64,000 nucleotides of DNA from Pterobdella sp. o SKG-2022 (GCA_964035795.1 OZ038324.1:9007907-9071906); one strand, 5' to 3'; positions 12,780 to 37,000 are shown, counted from the first letter of the stretch. Notes: generated by a model not told the origin, from the letters alone. Made by a program: numbers and translations.

Positions 12780-15700
12780 ATGAATAAAGAGTTAATACTG
12801 AAACCAATTATAACGAACGATGGTGATTTTATCATTAAAGACAACTTGATCAAAAACTTTCCTCTGGAATACGAGTTTTATGAAGTATGTAAGGGAAGAT
12901 AGAAAAGCTCCATTTTAATTATTTAACAAAATATAGAATCATGGTAGTTTTCCACCGCTCAATTTTAAATCTCTACAAAAGATTATATATAAATTAAAAG
13001 TTTAAATGAAAAAAAGTTTCAAATCTATAGTTATCTAATGCTTTATAAGAATATCGCCATTGTAGTGTCCGTGTTCATGGGAGGAAATCGTTTCAATGCT
13101 GAGGGAGGAAGAAGCGGTTAAGATTTAAAAATAGATTGAAATAATATAAATAGATTAAAACATTAAAAATATATTTAAAAACTACAAATAGATTAAGATA
13201 ATACAAGTTAAATAATATACTCTAAAAAATAGTATAAAATAATATAACCTTTTTTTGAGTTGAAATTTTTTTTTACAATATAATAGGACGAATCGCTACA
13301 GAACCGATGTTCTGCCATAATAAACACCACAAGATCTCAGCAGGATGGCTTTGTGAGTGACGTTTGTTCCCTTGGTACGGAGATGTTTTCGGGTGGTATT
13401 AGAGGTGTATTCTATTACCTAGCGCTATAAAAACGATTACTACTTAATTGTTAAACGTATCGGTAAAATTAAATAACGTGTTAAATATATCTCATTCATA
13501 AAATGGCGTCCCACTCGATTGAACTTTAGTTTCTGTACACGCAGTTTAATTGCCCAGTTTAAAACCTAATGACAACCCACTCACAACCTCACTTACTGAA
13601 AACACAGTGTATCGGAGACGTGCCCCACATTGTGGAAGTGTTGGACACGTGTGCCAACCTGTCTCCCATCTTCCCTCTCTTCCATGAAGCCATCTTTGAG
13701 ATAATCCACACATGTCGACTGCCATTGTTGCTAACGAACAGACTCGATATCGTGACGTTCACAACATCAGCCTCGGACTTTTATGAGTATTTAGGTTGGG
13801 TTCGAGTGTTTATTATATATCACGTAGGACTTTCGATGTTTCTAAATCATTGATTGCGATAGTGGATGCTGTTTTAATATTATAAAGTTGATCGCTTCAG
13901 TTAATTAATCGCTGAAAATGGCTGGTTGGAGTGATTTTTTCATAGGCTATTTTAGTTCATTTTGATGATATTCTATTTAGTTCATTTTGATGTCTTCTAA
14001 TATAAAATTCATTCTTAGGTTGTTACATGCAAAGCAAAGACTTTTCTCTGAGGTTTGTCTTGTGCAAATCTATCAAAGAGTTCTATATGAGTGACCATTA
14101 CCAGGCCTACCCAAGTGGTGAGACAATGCACCCATTACTACATCATTATTAAAGTATTATTTACCATCAGAAAATCTCTTGCTACATCATTAATAATTAT
14201 CAGAAAGTTTTAAGAGACATCGTATGTATATTTTTATAATATTTAAAAAAAGCATCAAATGTGACGAATTTTTAATACGTTTATTGAGAAGCAAAAACTG
14301 TAATTTTCGATAAATTTAGCCTCATCATAAAACGTTAGAAAAGTTAGAAATTTCCTATTATTATAATATTACTTCTAGTTACTATGGACTCGTTTCTCAT
14401 TTATTACTGGTTATCATAGCAGATTTGGTGCAGACGAACCCTACAATGAACAAAGAGATTATTGAAAGCACAAACCTCGCCTATATCATGGCAAATGTGG
14501 GTAGATTGAAGATAAAAGTATTAAAATGGTTAAGTTTGTAGTTATAGTACTTATGTTTATACCACATTGATAGCAGGCTTTACTCTAATCTTTTTGTGTT
14601 GCATTCAACCACATTAATCATGGGCTGTCAAATATCATTATATCAATATAACTATTTATTATTTTTCAATCAAATTTACAGCATTTTTCCACTTTTTCAT
14701 CTGAAACAACTGAGTTCAAGTTAGTTTTACTCACCTTTCTCAATGAAATATCATGTACAGGTTTGTGAAGATTTTAGTACCTTTGTATAGTGAGGTAAGC
14801 AAACACTAAGTATATATTAATCAAAGGCATAAAGCCGATCACAAGTCTAGCTTACATTAATGCAGTCAAATACCACTTCTATGTAAACTCTTAAGGGAGT
14901 TAAATACACGTTTTGTGAGTCGATAAGATGATTGGCACGAATCATCTACCGGTGTGGTTTTACATTTACATCCCAACGTTCTAACAACTATGTTGAGTGT
15001 GCTTCCTACAAAATGTTTCTGCAGGCAAGTTTACTTTGATATGAAATCTATACACAACAGAATCAAGCTGCGAAAAAATCCTTCGAGGCGACCACATAAT
15101 ACCAGCCTTGTGTGATTCTTTCGAGTTTTTTATCGCTAACCCCAGTCTTCTTGCCAGAGAGCTGGTTAAAATGAGCATTAGTGTGCTTATCAACATTGTA
15201 AACTATTGTCGAGAAGATCTATATTGCTGTCAGCTTAACGATTCTTGCATCAAGTTTGTTTGATGTTGTGTTTTTATTAAGTTAAATAACATTAATAAAA
15301 TAGCTTGGAAGTCGACCATCAGTCGCCTCGAATTGGGGATTTGCAACAAACTTGATCTTATGAAAATGAATGAATGTTGCAATTATGAAACTCATTGTTT
15401 TCACCCTTCTCAGACAAACTCTTATTATTAGGGTTGAGAAGAAAAAGATATAATATCTTGTACCATTTATCATACAACACCTTTCACCGCAGCAAGCTGC
15501 GCCTGATATGCGTGCATTTCGTGCTGCAGTCATTATCCCCCAAAGACAAACAGATACGCAACGACATCATCATGCTTATTGGCATGCTAGCCTCTTCCCT
15601 CTCCGATCTGAGCATCTTCAACCTCGATATCGTCAGAACTATCACTTTGTTTGCCACTTTTCAGGAAGGTTGAGATAGTGTTTGTTTGAATGGCATCTCA

Positions 15701-18700
15701 ACTATAGAGATTTGATTGATATTTAATTGATATTATATCCTTGCTGTATTGAAATTTTCATGGATATTTGTATTGATATCATCATCACATACCCCAGTGA
15801 AAAGCCACCATGTTTTGGTGAGCAGGTTGAAGCTGGCCAGATACGACCCTCAAGACGCCAACTTTAAAGTGCTTCTCATCCATGCCGCCATCTTTCTTTC
15901 TGACGTCAAAGGCGCTTTCAAAGTTTTTAAACATTATATAAATAAATTATTTCTATAATTCAGTTCTATTAATTTGAGTGATGAATATTCTACTACTTCA
16001 ATTTGCCAGCCACTTTTTTGACTTTAATTTATTTTTAGCACAATATAACCATATCTCCACCACTTCAAACAAACCAACCCTCGCTAGGTGTATAAGGAAT
16101 GCCACTTGATGAAGGCTTTGTTGTTCTACATAGATGGGCATGCGTGCGCAGATGCCGTAAGCAATGTAGGGAAGAACGGAAATATTATAGAGACCTCAGT
16201 CGAAGTTCTTCAAATTCCTGCCACGAACATCGTTGATGATGGCCAGGATGGGTGTGATCAAGATGATAGTTGTGATGGCCTTCTATCCACCACCTACCTC
16301 CATCCAACAGAGTCTGAAACCGAAACGGAATCTCTGTATTCCTTCTGGAACAATGACCAGTTCGCAGAAATACAAATGGTGGCGTTGAAGGCGCTATCTC
16401 GCTTGGGTTCCAATCTTCTGTCTGACGTCATGTCGTTGTGTGTGGTCAACAAGCTTCTCAAGTTCATATCTGTGGCGTCCACCCCTTGTACGTGTTTGTG
16501 TACCATTATGAAACGGTGTACCACTAATTTTTGGACTGGAATGAAGAATTGAATAAGATGAAAGTTTAATGAAAATAGACAGTTATAAACTACTAAATAT
16601 AATGCCCAACTGAATTCAATAAAACAGTTAGTATACAAAAAAATCTCACAAATAGACGACTTGTATCAACAAAACCCAACAGTACGAAGAGACAAACTGA
16701 GAAACGCCCATCGACTGTTAATCAACAATACATTGAGCTTCTGCCAGACGAGGAAATTGTTGCGCCTCTCTTGCGGCGCTTTTTTGAGTCTGTTGAGCAC
16801 CCAAAATTTTGAAGTAGTGCAGTGTAGTGTTTCCTGCCACGCCTTCATTCTGCTGCTTGGTGGGTGGGCTTTATTATATTTATTATCGTAGTTTACTTTT
16901 GTGTTTTTAGATCTATTTATTCATTATTTTTGTTATTTTTTTAATAATTATTATTGGTTTTTTATAAGCATTAATTGAATATATACATGAACAATAAATA
17001 CAGACATACTAGAGAACTGCATGGTGTGTTGTGATTGGCTGAACGAGGACATAAAATTGGACCAGGAAGTAGTTGAAACCCTCAATGACATTATCCACTG
17101 CATCACCTCGATCTGCCAATGCAGCTCTGAGTATACGGTGAGTTCACTGGTGTATATGGTCTTGTTCTAACCACTGGTTACAGCTTGAAGGCACTACAAC
17201 ATTTGTCTGTAGAAAGTAATAAGTGCTTTATTTTTTTGGCTTTGAGTGAAGTGTTCATGGAATCAAAATGGAAATCTTCAATTTTCAGTCACTGATAATT
17301 CTCCAATGATGGGATAGAATCAATTATCATTCTCAACTATTGAAATTAAAAGATCCTATAAAAATAACATAAATGCTCTTTGAAAATGTACCCTCACGCA
17401 CCAGCTTTCACTGGAATTGTATTTCAAGTAGCTCTATACGTTTTAATAATGTTTTAAATAAAAAAACCATAAAATCTGCGCAGAATTTGATAGGAAGGAA
17501 AGGTGTGATGTTAAGTACTAAACTTTTAAACGCAGACTTCAGCCTTCTCAACTTCTGTCACTACCACTTCCCTCTCCTTGTTTCCAGTGTGCACCTTATC
17601 TGGTTGATACAAAAATTTCACTTTGATTCATTTCATTAGTTTTTCTTTCAATGCCTCACATTAGTTTAAATTTCTCTTCTACATAATTTGGTCTAGAAAT
17701 TTTAGTTAATTTTATGAATCGAAACCCTTATATTTAGCTAGTTATATTTTTATATAGTCTACCCCATTATCTGATGGTGTAAACATACTAGGACTTGTAT
17801 ATACGGCAATGCATTCCTAGAGAAAGCTTTCATCCAGTGTGGGGGAATAAATGCTATGCTGACGATGTTGAAGGTGGTTCCAATGTTCCTATTAATCGCT
17901 TTCAATTTATTTGGTAATAATTTCTCGTGATCAGAGAAATTTTTAGACAGTCTAAGAGTATTGGAAGATAAAATCTATATTAATTTATAGCGAGTTTTAT
18001 TGATAATAATACTAAAAAATGCCTGGGTTGCTTCAAGGGGTTACATATGTAAAAATATTATAAGATTTAACAAAGTATTTATACTATATATAATCTTATA
18101 GAAAATTTATACCTCACATATAAGGATGTGCCACAGAGTTTACAGCGACAAGTCTTGGGTCTTTTGGCTGATTTTCTCAACAATTCCAAAGAGGTTTGAA
18201 CTGTGTTGGTATATAATGTAAAGAACTATGCATATGAAAAAGACTTTGGATGTGAAACATTATATAATTTAATAGTGAACATTTTTTTTTTACATAAGGA
18301 GTTAAATACATTGTTTAATATTTTTTATTGATTTTTGTGAACCTTTTTAATGCTTTGTTATAATTTCTAAGATTTTTATTCAATAAATTTTGTTTTTTGG
18401 AGATAAAACTACAAAACCATCTATAATTTTGAGCAAAACTCAAAACCATTGAAGGCTCACACCATAATACGATGTTGTCTGACGTGGCGAGGAGAGGGGT
18501 TTAAAGATGAAGAGGAAGACGAAGAAGAGGACCCATATTTCAATAAGTCTCTCAATTATTTTTTTTTTATAAAGCAGTCATTAATAGTATGTATCTGGTG
18601 GTCGATGACAGTATGATAGCATGTGGGGGAAATACCTTTTCTTATAGCTATGTTTCATAAGTAAATTATGGGAGAGAAGTTAACTGAAATTATAGTCGAA

Positions 18701-20148
18701 GCTTTATTTATCGAAAAAGTACCAAAAGATTAAAATTATCTCTAGAAATTTTCCAATGAATATTAAATTTTTTTAACATTTCATCATAACCATTAGTGTG
18801 GTGGGTGAAGATGGCGATCAGGTGTACAAGAATAAAAAGATTTCGGTTTATCGTCTGTTGAGTGGGTTGTGGAGGAGGGAGGAAAGAAGGTTGGGGGTGT
18901 TGAGGGATAAAGATGGACTTATTCTAGGTGGTTTGAATATCACTTCAAGCATGAAATTATTTTGGTATTTATATAAAGTTGTAATTGAAAAACGCGTCAT
19001 AAATTTGAAGTTTTCACTTCATGGTGTTGATGGTTGAACACCTGGTTTTAACTTAATTTCTTGATAAGCCTCCATCACATCATCAAAAATCTTCTGTTAC
19101 CATACCAGCGCAACCACAATCATCATTTAAACCAACACGATAACCAACTCTATAACCCCATTTCTATTATCATCATCATCACCACAACCATTATTATCAT
19201 CGTCACCTCTATAAACACCACCGCCACTCCCATCAACACCAGACAGCAATATAGCTCTGAAGGGCTGCGCCAAGGAAGAGTGTCCAAAAAACCTGGAAAG
19301 CACGCTTCCGTCCTTAAAAGACATCAGATTTGACTTCAGAAGTAGGATCTATGCCATCTTCCACAAAATTGGTATTATAATTTCATGAATTCATTTTTCA
19401 TACATTTTTATAATTTTCTACACAAACCAGGTGTTTTGAGAGTTTGTTTTAATTCATTTATAAGACATCTTTTTTCGTAATTCTTTAAAATTCGCTCGAA
19501 TACCTTTAATGGTAGTGTTATGATGGGATGGTAGGTTACGGTATATTATTAAACCAGGCTACCCAGGAAATATACAAGTGTCTTACAGAGATTCCCAAAC
19601 CCTCGTCATCATCGAACATTTCCTTGACCTTAAGGTCACCTCTGCTACCTTATATGAATAAACTGATTATATTTAACTACACTAGTATTTATTTGTTTAA
19701 CTACTCAAAATAATCAATGCTTGAGAATTTATTTCGAGTTTGTAGCTTAAATTGAGAAATTTAGTAAATGTATTTTTTTAGAGACATTTTAAATTTATTT
19801 TGCTCGATAAATTTACTAAAATTCCTCCAGAAATCGACGTGAAAAATTGTCAAATAGTAAATGTATAAAACACATTCACTTATAAACTTAGTTTCTGATA
19901 AAAAATGTATACTTAGAAGCATGGTTACGCAGTCGTGTGAGGTGTGGAAGGACCTGCTAGGAGAGAGTCACCATGTGGCAGCTACAGTGGAAGAAAAGGA
20001 AGCTTTAGACAGCATCTGTCGCACCATCGACCTAAAACTGCAGATGGTGGTCGAGAAGCAGGATCTACTGAGGGAAAGGCGGGAATATGCAGAGTTGGAG
20101 GATGAAAGGCTATTCTACGAGAAGGTTGTCGGCTATCACAAAGTTTAA
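12780..20148 (+). CDS. CFAP69: Cilia- and flagella-associated protein 69
   Basis: ARM-repeat-like protein of motile cilia, sperm flagella and olfactory cilia. Exons: 12780-12884, 13287-13352, 13608-13794, 14019-14116, 14423-14496, 14682-14760, 15106-15197, about 15497-15668, 15798-15922, 16088-16487, 16656-16859, 17013-17130, 17792-17873, about 18102-18193, 18455-18546, 18797-18927, 19243-19371, 19567-19634, 19933-20148; about 840 residues. Family matches include KQIRNDIIMLIG, ITLFATFQEVKS, GLWRREERRLGVLRDKDG, RSRIYAIFHKI and the C-terminal helical segment KEALDSICRTIDLK. Joints are phase-consistent except 17873/18102, where the conserved frame needs phase 1 but the donor gives phase 0. The start is the first ATG of the first supported exon. 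The protein stops about 100 residues short of vertebrate CFAP69; either the tail is lost or a last exon was missed. Confidence 0.87.
14190..14340. repeat. Dispersed repeat copy in a CFAP69 intron
   Basis: Resembles 51780-51915: both run through gtatgtat...atattt...catcaaat, then a tract like gaattttaatacrtttattgagaa, and end near gataagttYagcct. It lies inside the intron 14117-14422. Only one arm of the fold-back seen at 51850-51989 is obvious here. Confidence 0.6.
19775..19860. repeat. Partial dispersed repeat copy, right-arm type
   Basis: The tract gctcgataaatttactaaaattcctcc matches, in the same orientation, the right arm of the fold-back at 51850-51989 (ctcgataaatttattaaaaattcctc). It lies in the CFAP69 intron 19635-19932 and follows an agagacattt tract like the left edge of the copy near 14210. 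Confidence 0.5.
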
Positions 20149-21173
20149 TAATTTTTAGCTGTGAGATTTAAATATTATTTGTTCAAATTTTTAATTTTTA
20201 CGCAAGAAACATTGACTTTTGGCGAACAAGATCTCGCAAATGAATTCCAAGTCTCGATACAATCATGTTCTATTACGTATAATTATCAAAATCTTCAAAT
20301 CTCTGCATTTCCAACAGTTCAAAAGCGTACCGAAGACGGAAACGTGCTGAGTTTTCAAATTTCTTTATGAGAATTATAAAATTTAAAAACAAATTATTTA
20401 ATATTTTTTCATCTATTCGAACTGAAATGACCGTGCTGATCTTAAAAGGGATATCAGCAAATGTTTATCTTTAAAATATACTTCTAAAAAGCATTCAAAG
20501 TCATTACTGACGGTTACGAAAAAACTGAGTTTGAAAATGAATAAAAAGATTGGAACTAAAATAAATGACTGCAATGACTCGGGGTAATAATCCCATACAA
20601 ACTAGAGATTCAATACAGATTTTAATACAACTTTAAGTATAAAATATTTTATGAAAGGTTTATCGGTTTGAGATATTCTTAGAGAATGTTCGAAACCCAG
20701 TATTGTACGTGTAAGTTTCAAACGATGAATTAAAAAACCGAATGCTGAAAAAAAAAATACAAAAATAAATAAATAAAAAAAATGGAAAGACTTAAAGGAA
20801 AAACACAAAATTAATGCGAGGTTTATCAAACTGAACGTTATCATGTCCTCTTAACGACAATACTATTTATGCACGAAGTATGATCGGTATAAATTAAAAT
20901 TTAACAATTATATATCTTTGGCAAAGTATTTGATTTAATGCAAAAACCCAAAAACGCTAAATATCTAGCTTAAATTAAGACAAGAGGTATAAAAATATGT
21001 AGGGCTTGCTATTTATAGGTTCACGACCTCACAACCAATAAAACAGAAACAATGATTCAACAAACAATAGAAGTAAACACGCACAAACATTTTTCAGGAA
21101 CGCTAAAATTAACGTAAAAAAATTCACAAAAGATTGGGTACAAGTATTTGCTTGAAGATCTGCCTGAAGTGAC
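20149..21173. other. Interval between convergent CFAP69 and SMIM29-like gene
   Basis: Both flanking genes end here, so it should contain both 3' UTRs. An AATAAA-like motif near 20540 could serve CFAP69. Short ORFs are present but none resembles a protein family; the missing CFAP69 tail was looked for and not found. Confidence 0.5.
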
Positions 21174-22163
21174 TTAGACGTGGTGGTGGTCAAGTGAATT
21201 GGAAGCACTAAACTTCAACTTCAAGTGGCCTACTGACTTACGAGCCTTGAGAGGATTATGGTGGGTTGAATTATTTATTATAGAATATAAAGTTTATGAA
21301 GAGTTGAACTAATTACTATGGCTATATAAAAATATGAGTATGAAGAACATACAGGTTAGACAAAAAAAGAATAGGAAGATAGATTAGCAGAAATCAATAT
21401 ATTTTCTAAGGTAGGATTTTCTTATGACAAACTGTGTATAAAATTAAAACTTATATAAAAAACTCAGTTTTTTGCATTATGGTAGAATTACTAAGCATAT
21501 GATGGACATAAAAGTAGATGATAGTTACCTGTTGATCCCAGTCATCTTGTAACAGATCAGCTTGTGGCTCATCATCTGCCTGGTCGAACTTGTAAAGAGG
21601 CATCAAATGATGACGCAGTCGATTTAGTCTATACAAGGTGGTGAATGATGGTATGTGGTGATAACATATGTGAAGATTCAAATTTTAAATTGGGCTCGTA
21701 TAAGTTTTTGAAGTTTAGATGTGAAATAAAATTTTTAACTTACTTGGCTCGTTTCAGAATGTAAACAATCTGTAAGTACAAATTAATGTTAAATTAGATT
21801 CCCTTATTGAAAACTTATTTCTGTAATATTATGTAACACATATGAAAAAAAAATTACCAAAAAAACTATTGCGAGAGTGAGAGAAATGATACAGAAGGCA
21901 ATAATGAAATAGAAAAGGAATCGTGAAGAGTATGCGTGAGCATGGCTCATAGTTGAAGTTCTATCCGTAATGTCGGTGGAAAGTTCATAACTATCTTGAA
22001 TATACAATTTTTCGTTGGAAGTGTTTACTTCAAGATCATCGTAAGAGTTTGGCTGTTGTTTTTCACTGTTTAACTGATCCTTAAAGAAATTTCCGAATTT
22101 TTCAATTTTTTGATGAAAGTTAGCTATACTTTTTGTTTTATTTAATAATATTAGTTTATCCAT
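21174..22163 (-). CDS. SMIM29/C3orf18-family single-pass membrane protein
   Basis: Four exons (22163-21858, 21769-21744, 21628-21529, 21245-21174) join in frame to 167 residues ending in a TAA stop. An N-terminal hydrophilic region of about 75 residues is followed by one strongly hydrophobic segment (FLFYFIIAFCIISLTLAIVF) continuing into IVYILKRAK, then the family signature RLRHHLMPLYKFD and an acidic stretch (DDEPQADLLQDDW). This order matches vertebrate SMIM29 and C3orf18, where the helix is followed by RLRHHLLPMYSYD-like sequence. The molecular function of the family is not established. Vertebrate relatives have shorter N-termini. It sits head to head with DHX8. Confidence 0.8.
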
Positions 22164-22844
22164 TGTAGACTAGGTTATTATTTGTCAAGTTATAGGCGTT
22201 ACGGGCATTCTGCGAAATTAATCTGCCCGCAGACATAAATAAAGCAAGATTCCTTCTGAGCGATGAAAATAAATATTCCTCAAATTTTAAAATGTTCATT
22301 TAGTACTTTAATAAATAAACATAAATTTTATAAAATTTTTTATTTAAACAAGATTTCGTTCTTGCATTTTATTCTATTTAATTTAATTTCTTCAAAATAA
22401 ACAGGTTATAAAAAAATAATTTGAAAAATATAAATATTATAGCTTACTTTGAAAAAATGTAATTCAATTAAGTTATTAACTTGAACTAAGTAAAACTTTA
22501 TTTAGTTGACAATTTTTTTTGTTTATAAATATGAATTCCATTTATAAAATTTTACAAATAAAAAATAAAAATTTTGAGAAACCAATAAATTTGAATAATA
22601 TAATAACTAGTCTCTGTTCAAATAAAAGTAAATAAAATCTGATTCGTTCAACGCAACTGTGTGTTGAAAGTTCTTTTTTCTATATACTGTTGAATTTAAA
22701 TTAATTAATTTATATTATTTGATGTTTTAGGTTCTAATTTCATTTAAAGTAAATCTCTTTGAGTTTTGCTTTCAAAGAAACTTCCAAGACCAAGTAGCCG
22801 AACTGAGAAAACTAAATCGAAGTTTTGATTGAAAATTAACCAAA
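22164..22844. other. Shared upstream region of SMIM29-like gene and DHX8
   Basis: About 680 bp of very AT-rich sequence between two divergent start codons. It must hold both 5' UTRs and promoters, possibly one bidirectional promoter. I could not assign a TATA box because TATA-like strings are everywhere in this composition. Confidence 0.5.
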
Positions 22845-33018
<10,174 letters not shown>

Positions 33019-33060
33019 CCCTGCCATCGCCCTTCATCGTTTTATGTTGTTAAATTTTGT

Positions 33061-33066
33061 AATAAA
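33061..33066 (+). terminator. Polyadenylation signal of DHX8
   Basis: A canonical AATAAA lies 43 bp after the DHX8 stop codon. Confidence 0.7.
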
Positions 33067-33555
33067 ATATCCATTTGTGTCAGTCTTGCATTGTCTGCAA
33101 AAATCGTCGATTTTTATTATAACTTTCGGTATTTTTCAACAATCTCAAAGGTAAAGAACTTTTAAAGTTTATTGTACTTATTTGTGCTAAAATTCATGGC
33201 AAGGCCGCAAAAATTTTAGCTTTAGTCTAACAATGAATAAATTTAAAATTTTCTCACGTTTGATTTGTAGTCGAATAATAGAGAAAATACGTATAAAGTC
33301 TGAAAATCTCCGATATATATATTTTCAAGTTGAAAGATTAATTGTCACACAACTGAAAAAATTAAAAACGAGAAGATTGGTTATTTATTGATAAAAAGGT
33401 ATAAATGGGTTGCCGCAGGGTTCTAGTCTCTAACGTTAGTGCAGGCAAACAATCATGAAGCAATGTTGCCGATGGAATGTGAGGATGAAGACGACGATGA
33501 TGGTGGAAATGATGATTAAGTTAAATTCGTTGTACAATCATTGCTAATCACATGA
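33067..33555. other. Interval between convergent DHX8 and DUSP
   Basis: Holds the end of DHX8 and the 3' UTR of the phosphatase gene. On the minus strand an AATAAA (plus-strand tttatt at 33384-33389) lies about 170 bp past the DUSP stop and is its likely polyadenylation signal. Nothing else was recognised. Confidence 0.5.
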
Positions 33556-33976
33556 TCAACTTATTTGGATGTTTTTGTTGTATGACGTGAACAAGGATAT
33601 GCACGTCGGACGCTTTATGGTGGTTTTAAACAGGTCGTTTTGCGTCACAATGTTCTTGTTTTTGATGTTATCATTTTTATTATTTTTTATGTTGTTGTTG
33701 TTTTTATTTTTAAAACTATTATTATTGTTGTTTTTAATTTTATTACTAGTGTTGTTGTTTCTATTGTTATTATTAAACTTTTTGATGTTGTTTGAGTTGA
33801 AGTTATTTTTACTACTATTATTTTTATTATTGTTTTTGTTATTATTGTCATCATTTGTAGTGTTAACATCAGGATCAGTATTAGCTTTTGTATTATTATT
33901 AGTTGCACTGTCCATTTTATCTTCAATAGTATCAATTATTTTATCGTTATTCTTATTTTCATTTTTTATATTATTA

Positions 33977-34019
<43 letters not shown>

Positions 34020-37000
34020 CAGTTTCAGTAGTAGTGTTTGCTTCATTTCTAATTTTTTCAATGGTTGAATAAGCAATTTGATCTTCGGGAGTTACTGAAT
34101 TATGATTGGCTGAATTGGAGGTTTGGGCGGAGTTTGCAGAAAGAGGAACCTTTGAAAGAGGTTCTTCTGAAATATTAGAATTTGCATGTTGGGATGAAGA
34201 AGAAGAAGATGATGATGGAGATGGTGATGATAATGATGGCTTAGAATACTTCTGAAATGGATGCTTTTTGTTGTTTTTTGTGTTATGGAAAACTTTTGCC
34301 GCCTTTTTGTTTTGATATTGTTGTGGAGGAAATGGTTGTCTTGTGTGTTGTTGGGTGAAGTGTGGTGAGTATTGACTGTGTTGATACGTGTGTTGTTCAT
34401 GCGGATTTTGGGGTGTGTGTTGTTGTTGATAGTTATGGTGGTGAATATTTTGTTGAAAAGGTTGTTGAGAAAAAGGAAGAAGAAGATCCAAACAAGTTTG
34501 TAACTGTTTGCAAATGTTGTTGATGTCAAAAAGTTGATTGTACAACTCAATGGTTTCATGTCTTTGTTGTTGTGTGTTCCTACGAGATTGTTGTCGTTGT
34601 TGTAAGGCAATCAACTGTTGTTCTTGTTGTTTAAGCTTGTTTACTTGTTGTTGCAGCACTTGGGGCTGTATCAAACTGTTAATGGCATTCAAAGCAGAAT
34701 AAGCCGTGTTATACTGATTGTTATTATGTTGTTGTTTGTATTGTTGGTTGTTGGATAGATTAGTGAGTTGTTGTTGGCGATGTTGTTCGAGTAGTTGCAG
34801 CAGTTGTTGATTGAAATGCTCTTGTTGTATTTGTTGTTGCTGGTGCAATGACAATAAACCTTTCTCTGGGTTCTTTGGTGGTGTTTTAGATCTTCTTTGC
34901 TTGTATTTGTTGCTTTGTTGTGAGTTGCTCTTTTTGTTATTCCATGGTTGTTGCTGTTTATTGAAACTTTCATTAGTATTCTTCTTTTTCGACGTGTTTT
35001 CATTGCTTTTTGTTTGAATATTTTTCTTCTTTGTTTGCTGTTGATTGTTGCCTGAACTCGAAGTTTTGTTTGTTTTACTATCCGAAGTTATAGTTGAGGT
35101 TGTTGTAAAGTTCAGAGAAGTTTCGCTATCTTGATTATTTTTGTTTTCATTGCTAGCTATTTCTTCTTTGTTATCGTTTGTATTGTTGTTGTCATGGCTG
35201 CTGTCAATATTTGTGTTATTGTTATAAATATTTTCATCCCTTTTAGTTGCTTTGACAATAGTAGTGCTGTCTTCGTTTTCATCGTTGTTAGTTACTTCAA
35301 TAACGTTATCATTTGTCGTAGAATCGTTCATTTTTTCATTTGTTGTAAAATCATTTTTTTTTTCATTTGTAGTATTATTATTGTTGTTGTTTGTTGTTTT
35401 ATCATTTTTGTTGTTCGTCTCAGTATGATTGTTGTGAGAGACCAACGGAGAAACACAACGGTAAGTCGTTTGAGAGGTAGTGTCAGTTGATGTGGAGGTA
35501 GCTTGAATTGAATTATCTAATTGTTCATGTGTAAGCATCTGATTGGATGAACCATCTTCGTTTGGTGTAAAGTGATTGGCTGATAAAGTGACATCGTAAT
35601 CTATATTTTCATTGGTTGTTGAAGTGTTGTGTTGCTTGAGGGTATGTTCAAAGTGCAACAACTGACCTAGAAAGTTGAAGTTGGGCGAGATCGATGGTCG
35701 TTTCTGTTTGACATACCTGCATGGTGTTTTAGATTGAGGTCAACATACAAAATAAAACTAATATAAATTTATCATAAGACACGAATTAAAATAAATAAAT
35801 GGTAGAAACATAAAAACCACAATATTAATATTGATTGATATCATCATCATCATTATCATCACCATCATCATCATCATCATCTTGTATTGTCTTTATGGCG
35901 TAAAACGTGAGATAACATCAACTAATACAAATAATCTTTTGAAATATACATAATAATTGGAGAAAACCACCAACACAACCCACACCACCCACTGATAAGC
36001 CTGGTCCGATGAGAATCCCGAATGGTACATGAGGTAGGCCATTGCCAGAGTTGGAGATCTGCAATAGTTTCAATATAGGGGCTTTAATGGTTAATTAAGA
36101 GCTGTAGTGTGTAAAGTAACATGAAGTTTTCAAGACGGGTTTTGATGTGGGACGTTCATTGTTCAAATCATCCCTAAACGATGTGGGTGATAAGCGGTTT
36201 GTGATTCAAACAATGTCTGTAACCGACCAGTGTTGGCTAAGCTTATATATAAAACTATTAGATTTATTGAACATTATGTAATTTTCGACTAACCTAGAGA
36301 TTCCAGCGAGACAGTGGATTAGAACTTTTTCGTTCTTATCCTGCACGTTGTCTGTGTTTTTTGATTATTCCCAAATAAAAAAACGTCAAAAAAACTCAAC
36401 GAAAAAACACGAAAGTTATTACAAAAAAACACAAAAATAAAGTCACCAACACTTGCAAAGAACTCTCTCAACACCTAACTGACAAAACATCCCACTTCAT
36501 AGCGACCCTCCAACTCACCGATGAAGAGAAAAGCCTGCTGGAAGTGTTTGGAAAGATCGTCTTTGTGACTATCATTAACAGGAATTCTCAAAAAATTGTC
36601 ACGTGACAGGAAAGGGCTCATTTCTCCCGTGGTTGATACGTTGATGACGTTGTTTATGCCGTTGTTCTGTCGTTTTTGACAGTGTTGTGTGTAGTTTTGT
36701 GAGGTTGGGTATTACAATATTATGTGTAGTTATGTAAGGTTGTGCTTGTAATGAATTTTTTTTGTCACTATGTTGTATTGTGCGTTGTTACGGGAGTCAC
36801 TTGGTATAATGCATCAGGCTATCGATTTAATGCGGTGATGTTTCAGGCTTTTAGGTTTTTAGGAAGTGTAGATTATATGACGTAAAATATAAAATAACTC
36901 AACAACCTGAATCATGCGCAAATAGACAACAAAATACCACATGAGCAAAGTGTATTGACGCAAGAGTTGCGTCATCTTATGTAAATGTACGCATGCGTAA

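Noticed and set aside
14981..15196. Minus-strand ORF of 71 residues
   Set aside because: Antisense of the CFAP69 exon 15106-15197.
33569..34072. Plus-strand ORF rich in leucine and phenylalanine
   Set aside because: It is the antisense of the N/Q-rich DUSP tail: AAT/AAC codons read backwards give Leu/Val-rich frames.
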